From the NCBI GenBank assembly GCA_030148645.1, contig JASBTB010000086.1, forward strand, positions 1 to 42,722: a stretch of 42,722 bases of DNA. Reading direction: 5' to 3'. Shown here piece by piece: positions 17,798-25,800 of the stretch (positions are counted from its first letter, which is position 1; every line of letters starts with the position of its first letter). The stretch is from Demequina sp. (GTDB lineage Bacteria; Actinomycetota; Actinomycetes; Actinomycetales; Demequinaceae). A model generated the notes under the pieces. That model was given only the letters and a program-made list of their open reading frames with translations. It ran no database searches and was not told where the DNA came from. A program made the position numbers and the translations under genes.

Positions 17798-18679
17798 ATG
17801 ACGCCACCGGCCATCACCGCCTCAGGCCTCGCCAAACACTACGGCGACAAGCGCGCCGTCGACGGCCTCGATCTTGAGGTGGTGTCGGGCGAGGTGTTCG
17901 CGCTGCTGGGGCCCAACGGCGCTGGCAAGTCGACCACGGTGGAGATTCTGGAGGGATTCCGCAAGCGCACTGCTGGCAAGGTCAGTGTACTGGGAGTCGA
18001 TCCGCAGCACGCCGACCGCCGTTGGCGCGAGCGAGTGGGCATCATGCTGCAGGCCACCTCCATTCGCTCCCACTTGAGCGCGCGCGAATCGCTGGCGTAC
18101 GCCGCCTCCCAGTTCCCCCACCCGCGCGATGTCGACGAGACACTTGAAGCGGTCGGTCTCACCGACAAGGCCGACTCCAAGCCTCAGACACTGTCCGGCG
18201 GGCAGCGACGTCGACTCGACGTGGCACTCGCGGTCGTGGGACGTCCCGAATTGCTCTTCCTCGACGAACCCACCACCGGATTCGACCCGGAGGCGCGGCG
18301 CCAATTTTGGCGGCTGGTCGAGTCGCTGCGCGGTGACGGCGCGACGATTGTGCTCACCACCCACTACTTGGACGAGGCCGACTACCTCGCCGACCGCATC
18401 GCGATCATTGCCGATGGCGCCTTGGTCGCGCTCGACACCCCGGAAGGGCTGCGCGCACGAGCCGCGCAGGCGAGGGTGAGTTGGGATGGCGCCGATGGAC
18501 CGCAGACCGTCGAGACCGACACTCCCAGCGCAATGCTGCGGCAACTACTCGCCGAGCACGCGGGCGAGATCCCGGGGCTGAACGTGTTGCGGCCCTCCCT
18601 CGAAGACGTCTATCTGTCGCTCATCGGTCAAGGCGGTCACGCGGTGGCGGAGCCCGCCGGTTCGGGGGGACGCCCATGA
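17798..18679 (+). CDS. ABC transporter ATP-binding protein (drug/antibiotic exporter type)
   Basis: 293 aa; GPNGAGKSTTVE, LSGGQRRRLDVALAVVGRPELLFLDEPTTGFD. Confidence 0.95.
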   Translation: MTPPAITASGLAKHYGDKRAVDGLDLEVVSGEVFALLGPNGAGKSTTVEILEGFRKRTAGKVSVLGVDPQHADRRWRERVGIMLQATSIRSHLSARESLAYAASQFPHPRDVDETLEAVGLTDKADSKPQTLSGGQRRRLDVALAVVGRPELLFLDEPTTGFDPEARRQFWRLVESLRGDGATIVLTTHYLDEADYLADRIAIIADGALVALDTPEGLRARAAQARVSWDGADGPQTVETDTPSAMLRQLLAEHAGEIPGLNVLRPSLEDVYLSLIGQGGHAVAEPAGSGGRP

Positions 18680-19500
18680 GCGCCACGACGGTCGCCGCAC
18701 GCCCGTCATGGCTGGACATGACCCGTAGCCGCTTGGAAGTCGATCTCAAGGAGTTTGTGCGTAGCCGCGAGCAGATGATCTTCATCTTTGCGTTCCCCAT
18801 GATCTTCTTGGTGCTCTTCGGCTCCGTCTTCAGTGGTCAGAAGTTGGGCGGCACCGACGTGACCTTTCCGCAGTATTTTCTCGCGGGCATGATCGCGTCC
18901 GGCATCATCAACACCGGATTTCAGTCGCTCGCCATCTCCATCTCGATCGACAGGCAGGAGGACGTGCTCAAGCGGGTCTTTGCGACACCCTTGCCTGCCA
19001 CTTCCTTCTTTGCCGCCAAGATCCTTCAGATGCTGATCGTCTCGATCGTTCAGATTGCGATCCTCGTGGCGATGGGTGTCGCGCTGTACGGGGTCGATCT
19101 GCCCTCGGCGGGATCGAAATGGCTCACCTTCGCGTGGGTGTTCCTCCTGGGAACGGGCGCCTCGACCACCCTGGGCATCGCGATGTCGTCCTTGCTACGC
19201 AACGGCAAGGCTGCATCGGCGATCCTCACGCCCATCGTGCTGGTGTTGCAGTTCACGTCCGGCGTCTTCTTCGTCTTCACGGACCTGCCTGCCTTCCTCC
19301 AGCGCTTCGCGGAGGTGTTCCCGCTCAAATGGCTGGCACAAGGCATGCGTTCCGTGTTCCTGCCGGACATCTTCCAGGAAGCCGAGGCGCGCGGCTCATG
19401 GGAGCACCCCGCTGCGGCGATCGTCATGGCGGTGTGGTTGATCCTCGGCCTGGTGGTCGCGGTGCGCACCTTCCGGTGGATGCGCCGCGACGACAATTAG
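18676..19500 (+). CDS. ABC-2 type transporter permease
   Basis: 274 aa; ATGA overlap with the ATPase; several hydrophobic segments. The ORF track extends upstream. Confidence 0.92.
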   Translation: MSATTVAARPSWLDMTRSRLEVDLKEFVRSREQMIFIFAFPMIFLVLFGSVFSGQKLGGTDVTFPQYFLAGMIASGIINTGFQSLAISISIDRQEDVLKRVFATPLPATSFFAAKILQMLIVSIVQIAILVAMGVALYGVDLPSAGSKWLTFAWVFLLGTGASTTLGIAMSSLLRNGKAASAILTPIVLVLQFTSGVFFVFTDLPAFLQRFAEVFPLKWLAQGMRSVFLPDIFQEAEARGSWEHPAAAIVMAVWLILGLVVAVRTFRWMRRDDN

Positions 19501-19510
19501 GTGCGCACAG

Positions 19511-20053
19511 TCACCGCCGACTCATTGACGCGAACAGCGGCGATCCTGCGTGGGCAAACTGTGCAGCAACGAGTGGCGCATCCGTCACCATAGTCATGCC
19601 CAGGCCCAGGTCGCCGGAGGAGCCGAAGAAGCCCGTCGCGAAGTGGAGGCCGCCATCGGGCCGACGTGACACCCGGACGATTCGTCGCCCGTCATGCATT
19701 TCGACGCCCGGGACAGGGTCGATCGACACGACGGCGTCATCGCCAGATGCCCACCGCACGGCCATGCGCAACGTGTCGCCTGCCGATGCCGTACTCATCG
19801 CGACCACAGCGGGCAACGCCTCGCCCAGGGCAAAGAACACGAAAGCTTCCCCTTCGGGGGCCGCGTCGAGGGCGCGCTCGCAGCGTTCCCGGAGCATGGG
19901 TTCGTCCTCCTCGGGGGCCAGTGCCGTCACGCGTGCACGCTCGGTCGCCTCGGCGAGCCACTTGTGACGCCAATCGGGGCTCGATTGTTCGCTGCGGGCA
20001 ATGGGAAGCCATTGAAGATGGCCGACGGTGAACCTCCACGCGTTGCGCGTCAC
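19511..20053 (-). CDS. Uncharacterised protein, last gene of the T7SS-like locus
   Basis: 180 aa from GTG overlapping the upstream stop (GTGA); MTRNAWRFTVGHLQWLPIARSEQ...; no recognised domain. Confidence 0.8.
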   Translation of the reverse strand: MTRNAWRFTVGHLQWLPIARSEQSSPDWRHKWLAEATERARVTALAPEEDEPMLRERCERALDAAPEGEAFVFFALGEALPAVVAMSTASAGDTLRMAVRWASGDDAVVSIDPVPGVEMHDGRRIVRVSRRPDGGLHFATGFFGSSGDLGLGMTMVTDAPLVAAQFAHAGSPLFASMSRR

Positions 20054-20718
20054 GCGTCCTCCCGCCACTCCAGCGAGCCCACGAACGCGTCCCACAGGCC
20101 GAGGTATACGCCCACAAGGTCGTCTTCGTGGATTCCAAGCGTCGCCGTGAAGGCGATAGCGTGCCAAGATCGCCCCTGCGAGCCGGGCAACAGGTAGCGG
20201 GCCCTCAACACCGCAACGGGGGCGGGGTCCGCCAGGATCTGCGCTCGCTCCTGTTGCGCGATGGGCGCGGACGCGACTTCTTCTGCAAAACTGTCGCGGG
20301 CGTCGTGCACACGGTGAGTGCGTAGCGCAAGCCCTGCCAGCGTTGGCATGACCTGCGACGTGCCATCCTGACACGCAAGCGCCGCAAGGGCCCGCATCGC
20401 CTCCTGAGCGGATCCCGACACCGTCGCAAGTCTCAAGACGGTCGCGGTCACAGGCATCAGCACGCCACCGGTGGCCTGCTCTGGGAACGCGATGCTGACT
20501 ACCTCGGCGTGACCGTCCTCGGCGGAGTTCAGCGCGTGCATGAGGCGCTCCCGCAGCCAATGCCTACCCACGGCGGACGAGTCGCGATCCGCACGCATGA
20601 ACGCGGCGTCGAGGGCGGGTCGATGTCGGCGTCCCTGTCTGGGCCGTTGCGAATCGTGCGCCAGCCGCGTGGCGCCGCCATCGTCAAGGTAGCGCTCACG
20701 AGGACGCCACCATCGCAT
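20050..20718 (-). CDS. Uncharacterised protein in the T7SS-like locus
   Basis: 222 aa; start uncertain (ATG at 20718 overlaps the previous gene by 23 nt); ...VLRARYLLPGSQGRSWHAIAFTATLGIHEDDLVGVYLGLWDAFVGSLEWREDA. Confidence 0.78.
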   Translation of the reverse strand: MRWWRPRERYLDDGGATRLAHDSQRPRQGRRHRPALDAAFMRADRDSSAVGRHWLRERLMHALNSAEDGHAEVVSIAFPEQATGGVLMPVTATVLRLATVSGSAQEAMRALAALACQDGTSQVMPTLAGLALRTHRVHDARDSFAEEVASAPIAQQERAQILADPAPVAVLRARYLLPGSQGRSWHAIAFTATLGIHEDDLVGVYLGLWDAFVGSLEWREDA

Positions 20719-22087
20719 CGAACGAGGGACGGCCCGGTGCGTTCGACATGAGCGATTCCATGTCTACCGGGTCGAGCTCGGTCCCAGTGATCATGGTGAA
20801 CTCCGCGGTAGCCAGAGCGATGCCATCGAATGCCAGGCCGCTCAACACGGTCGAAGGGCCAGCGAAGGCATCTAGGGCGGCCATGAGCGGCGAGCCTTCT
20901 GCGAGGTTGACTTGACCCCCTGTCATCGCCTGGAGAAGGCCGTTCTTCACCATGTCGCTCTTAGCTGAGATCGCGTCGGCCAAGTCCGCAGCACCTTGTG
21001 CACCGTCGAGCACCAAGCGCTCAGCCGCGGACGTGCCAGCGGGCGTATCGACCGCAGCCTCGAATACTGTGGAGACCCAGTCGTCGAAGCCATCGGCTTG
21101 GATGTCCAGCACGTTCTTCGTGAGGACGTCGTTGTTTCCTGTGGCGGCAAGGGCCACAAGATCGTCACCGTACGTCGCCATGAGCGCGGTTCCCAGCCTG
21201 TCCGCTGCCCCGTCGACAATCCTGCCCCCGACCGCGTCGATCGCGAAGTCGACGCCGATCTGCAGGAAAGCACCCGGATTGGCCTTGCCACGTGCCACCT
21301 GCACGGTAGTCGTGACCACCTTCATCACCATGACGAGTCTCGACAGCAATTGGATGCCACGGGCGATCGCAAACAACGCGGGCGCCAGCACCGCACCCAC
21401 GCCGCTCAGCACCATGAGGAACGCCGCAATGGTCAGCACAATGGCGATCGCGTCCAGAATGAATTCGATGTCTGGCAGGGTGTCCTCGACCCAGTCAGCA
21501 AAATTGGTCCACCACGAATCGTTGAGATCGGAGGCGGCGACGACTGCGTCGATCGCCTCAGCGCAGCCGTCAGCGACGGCTCGCCACTCAGTGAGCAACT
21601 GGTCGAGTCGTCGCTCATCATTGGCGATCGCACCCGACAGTTCCAGAACCCTGTCGGCGTACCGTCGATAATCCTGATACGCCTGTGCGGCCTGAGGGTC
21701 TTGGGTGGCAGCCCATTGAGCACGTTCGTACGCATCGTCCCGGGCGTGCGCGGTGCGTCTGCGTTCGATGTCCGCGTCGCGCGCCTGGGACTGTACCAGC
21801 GCGGACTCACCTTGGAGCCGCTCCACCTGCCCCGCAAAGTACGCAAGGTGCTCCGCGAGTGTGCGGTAACGGTCGTCGACCTCTTCCAGGCTCACGCTCA
21901 CGTCTTGTGCGATGGCGGCAAACGCCGCGACAGCCTCGCTCGTCGTTTCGAGGGTGTCCGTGACGCTACGAAGGTGAGCAACGGTCGAGACGACCGCCTG
22001 GGCGATCTGACCGTAGTACCGGGAGTGGGTGTGGATTGCCTCGGGATCGCCGTCGATCTGGTTAAGTTGCGCCGTCACGTCCGCCAT
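20696..22087 (-). CDS. LXG/WXG-like helical protein with central hydrophobic segment; candidate T7SS substrate
   Basis: 463 aa; about 200-aa coiled/helical N-terminus, hydrophobic FILDAIAIVLTIAAFLMVLSGVGAVLAPALFAIARGIQLL, unknown C-terminus; TGATG overlap with upstream gene. Confidence 0.75.
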   Translation of the reverse strand: MADVTAQLNQIDGDPEAIHTHSRYYGQIAQAVVSTVAHLRSVTDTLETTSEAVAAFAAIAQDVSVSLEEVDDRYRTLAEHLAYFAGQVERLQGESALVQSQARDADIERRRTAHARDDAYERAQWAATQDPQAAQAYQDYRRYADRVLELSGAIANDERRLDQLLTEWRAVADGCAEAIDAVVAASDLNDSWWTNFADWVEDTLPDIEFILDAIAIVLTIAAFLMVLSGVGAVLAPALFAIARGIQLLSRLVMVMKVVTTTVQVARGKANPGAFLQIGVDFAIDAVGGRIVDGAADRLGTALMATYGDDLVALAATGNNDVLTKNVLDIQADGFDDWVSTVFEAAVDTPAGTSAAERLVLDGAQGAADLADAISAKSDMVKNGLLQAMTGGQVNLAEGSPLMAALDAFAGPSTVLSGLAFDGIALATAEFTMITGTELDPVDMESLMSNAPGRPSFDAMVASS

Positions 22088-22428
22088 CAGATGGGCCTCG
22101 TCGGATTGGACGCATGAGCGCGTGCAGGTACGGAGTTGGACAACCGCGTCGCCAGGCCCCGATCCACGCCACCCAATTCCTGCGCGACGCGGGCCGCCAT
22201 CCGCGACAGATAGGTCACGTCGTCGCGCAGTTCGGCGCGACGCACGTCCCAGGTGTTGGACACGCGTTCGACTGCTTGACGCAGATTCTGAGTCTCGTTC
22301 GTGCGCCCGATCGCCGCGGTGACCTGCCCGATCACCATGTCGCTGTCGGACAACTCGGCGCTGATCGCCTGGAGGGCCTGCGAGGCCTCAGCCAACGCCG
22401 CCAGGTCGACGACGAGTCTGTCTCCCAT
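22087..22428 (-). CDS. WXG100-like small helical protein (type VII secretion target-like)
   Basis: 113 aa; central NTWDVRRAELRDDVTYLSRMAARVAQELGGVDRGLA resembles the W-x-x-R helical family. Confidence 0.7.
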   Translation of the reverse strand: MGDRLVVDLAALAEASQALQAISAELSDSDMVIGQVTAAIGRTNETQNLRQAVERVSNTWDVRRAELRDDVTYLSRMAARVAQELGGVDRGLATRLSNSVPARAHASNPTRPI

Positions 22429-22495
22429 CCCATCCCCCTGAGAACGAAGGTTGCCTCACGAATGCGCCGCAGCCGCATCGCTTGCGCCACCGTGA

Positions 22496-22795
22496 CTACT
22501 GGCCGCGAATCGAACTGGCGAGCGATTCGTCGGTCTGTTGCAGCGCATCGGCCGCCGACTTCAAAAAGCCGCTCAATCCGTCCAGGGCGGAAACCGCTGT
22601 CGTAGCGGACTGCGTGAATTGCGTGTACTGCTCCTGGAACGCGCCCGACGATGCGGACGTCACGTATCCCTCGGCGACGAGGTTGTCGATGGAGGACTTG
22701 AGTTCCATGAGACGGCTTTCGAGGTCACCCTTGCCGTTGATGAGTCGGTTGCCTGCGGCGCGCAATTCATCGTAGGTCACGTTCAGGTTTGCCAT
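22496..22795 (-). CDS. WXG100 family (ESAT-6-like) protein
   Basis: 99 aa; MANLNVTYDELRAAGNRLINGKGDLESRLMELKSSIDNLVAEGYVTSASSGAFQEQYTQFTQSATTAVSALDGLSGFLKSAADALQQTDESLASSIRGQ; strong SD. Confidence 0.88.
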   Translation of the reverse strand: MANLNVTYDELRAAGNRLINGKGDLESRLMELKSSIDNLVAEGYVTSASSGAFQEQYTQFTQSATTAVSALDGLSGFLKSAADALQQTDESLASSIRGQ

Positions 22796-22842
22796 CGCGA
22801 TCCTTCCTTTCGTCGCCACCCCCATGGCGGCTCAGCCACAAA

Positions 22843-25800
22843 CTAGCGAGTCTCGCCGGGCACCCACGGCGTTTCGTCAGAATCTGGGGATAACCTCGCG
22901 TCCACCCATGGAATCTGCACCACCGTCACCCGACCAGACTCAATCCATACCCCCCGCCCGGGCGGCATGTCCGCCCGGTTGAGTCGGGGGGCGGAGACGG
23001 AGAACAGCATTTGGGCGTCGGCCCCCTCCGGGGCGAGCAGCAGCCCCCGTCGCGACCCCTTGAGCTCGGAGACCAGTTGACCCGTCACCCATCCCTGGAT
23101 GTCCGCCTCGCCGACGATGAGGTGCCCCAGCCGGCGCGCCTGCTTGATGGCCTGCACCAACGGGCCGTCGCTCATGGACACCCCGAAGTCCTGAACGTTC
23201 TCGATGCACAGCACCACCTGGTCGTCGCCCTCGGCCGATCCTTCGAGCGCCGCTCCCCACGCGGCCAAGAAATTCTCCCCTGCCAACGCGCCGGTGAAGG
23301 AGTCCGTCCACACCGGCAGCGAGCCAATGCGGCTGCGACGTTGCGTGAGGTGGACGACGCGGCGCTGCGGATAGGTGCGCGAAATGGCCGTGGCGAGCCA
23401 TGCCACGGCCGACGTCCTGCCGGTGCCCGCCTGCCCCGCAACCATGATCGGTCGATCCAGATCGAAGCCACGCAGCCCGAGGGTGGCGCCATCAATACCC
23501 AGAACGGGCAGTCCCTCCACGTCATGGGGCACGTCGGACGCGGCCACACGCACCGGCATGCGCGCAATGGGATCGGCGCGCCATGCGGGACGGTCCGAAA
23601 TCTCGTTCGCCAACTGCTCGATCGCCTTGGCCTGGGCGTCGATGCGCGGCGTCCCTCCAAGGACCGCCACCTGCATCTCCAATTGGGTGGACACGTCGAT
23701 GCCACGTCCGGCAGGCGAGCGCAACGTCAGCCCGGTCCTGCGCAGGCCGAGCATGCCGTATTGGTTCTCGTCGTTCAGGCGCAACACCATCGTGCGCGGC
23801 ACCAGTGCCAGGATCGATGTGTGCAGTGCGCCGACGCGATCGGCAGACAGCACCACGTGAACGCCCACGGTTCGTCCTTCGGCCAGGATCTCGTGGAAGT
23901 CGGAGAACGCCTGCTCGCGACCCGCCTCATTCATATAGCCCGCTTGAAAGGCGCCGTAGCCGTCCACGAGCAACACGACGCGCGCAAGGTCCGCCGCGCC
24001 AGTGCTCGCCCGGTATTCGGTGAGGCTGGCGGCGCGCGCAGCCGTGAAGCGGCGAGATCGCTCACGCACGATGTCTACCAACCGCTTCATCATGCGGCCC
24101 ACGCGTTCCACATCGTCCACATCCACCACGTCGGCCATGTGTGGAAGCGGCACCAGCATATCCAGCCCGCCGTTGGCTGCATCGAGCCCGTACAGGTGGA
24201 CCGGGACATCCCTGCTGGCAAGAGTCATCCCCAGTGCGATGCTGCGCAACGCGGTCGACTTGCCCGCTCCGGGCCCCCCGAGCACCACCAGGTTGCCCTC
24301 GTGGTCCGGCACGTACGTCGCGACGAACTGCGCCTGTCGCGACGGGTCGTCGACAAGCCCAAACGGCGCTCCCGCCGACACTCCAGCCTGCCGCGACAAC
24401 GCTGCCAGTTCGTAGGTGTCCGCCAGTTCGTCGAGCCACGGACGGCGCGGCGGCGCTGCCCCGGCGAGGATCGCGGCGCCCGCCAATGCGGACACCACGC
24501 GGGAAGCGTCGCACTCGCCTTCGGCGACCCCCGCCCGCGAGTTTTCGGGCACCACCCATGCACCTCCAGCACCGAGAGCGAGCTCCCGCACGGCCACACG
24601 CGCCCTACCCCCACCCGGCACCGAGTGGCCTCCCGTATACGCAGACTGAAACGTCGCCAGGCGTCCCGGGCCCGTGCGCACCATGGCACGTCCGGGCAAA
24701 CCAGGATCCACATGTGCAGCGCTCGGGGCGCCAAGAACGTCGGACGAATCCGCTTCGTCCGCCATGCGCAGCGCGACGCGCAGGTTGGTGTTCGCGCGCA
24801 AGTTGTCCTTGATCACTCCAGCAGGGCGCTGGGTGGCCATGATCAGGTGCAGGCCAAGCGATCGACCCCGCTGAGCGATGTCAACCACGCCGTCCACGAA
24901 GGTGGGCATCTCTTGCGCGAGGGCGGCAAACTCGTCGATGACGATGACCAGGCTGGGCGGGGTGTCGGGGTCGCCCGCTTTGGCGAGCGTCTCCAGGTCC
25001 TTGGCGCCCTTGGTCGCCAACAGCCGCTCGCGATGGCGCAACTCTGCACGCAACGACGTGAGTGCCCGGTCGACGAGGTGTGGGGTGAGGTCGGTGACCA
25101 AGCCCACCGAGTGCGGTAGCCGGACGCAGTCGGCGAACGCCGACCCTCCCTTGTAGTCGACGTAGAGGAACGTCACCCGGTCAGGAGAATATGCGGCCGC
25201 CATGCCCAAGATCCACGCGTGAAGAAACTCGGACTTGCCTGCACCGGTCGTGCCGCCGACGAGAGCGTGCGGCCCTTGCGCCTGCAAGTCCAGATAGAAC
25301 GGTTCATTGCCAGCGTGACCGACGAGGGCCCTCAGGGAGAACGGTCTCGTGGCACCGGGAGGCGAGGTCGCCTCACGGCGCCACCGCCGCTCGTGATGGC
25401 TGGGTTCGAGTGCCTCGAAGCCATGCAGTTCCACAAACGAGACCGCATCGGGCACGTCCGCCGCGTCGTCCACCACGGCCCCTGCGTCCTCGATACAGGC
25501 CATCTGGCGAGCAGACTGGGACGCCTCCTCGACACTGAGGGTCCCAAACGTGACAGGTGCGTCTTCACCTCCACGGCGCACATGGCCAACCGTTCCGGGA
25601 CCCGTAGGCTCTGCTTGCACATAGCTGCGGCAAGCGGCTGGCACGTCGCCTACCTGGCGCGCAATCCACACCACATGGACGCCGACGTCGGGCCCCTTCT
25701 CTGCGAGGCGTACCAGACGCCTGCGGTCGGCTGGGCCACCGTCGTGCACGACCACGAGGACCGCAGGGCTCGCGGATAGACTGTCGCCGCCGGTACGGGA

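Noticed and set aside
23011-25119. 702-aa plus-strand ORF antisense to the T7SS ATPase
   Set aside because: Low-complexity Arg/His-rich shadow ORF; the minus strand has clear P-loops and FHA motifs.
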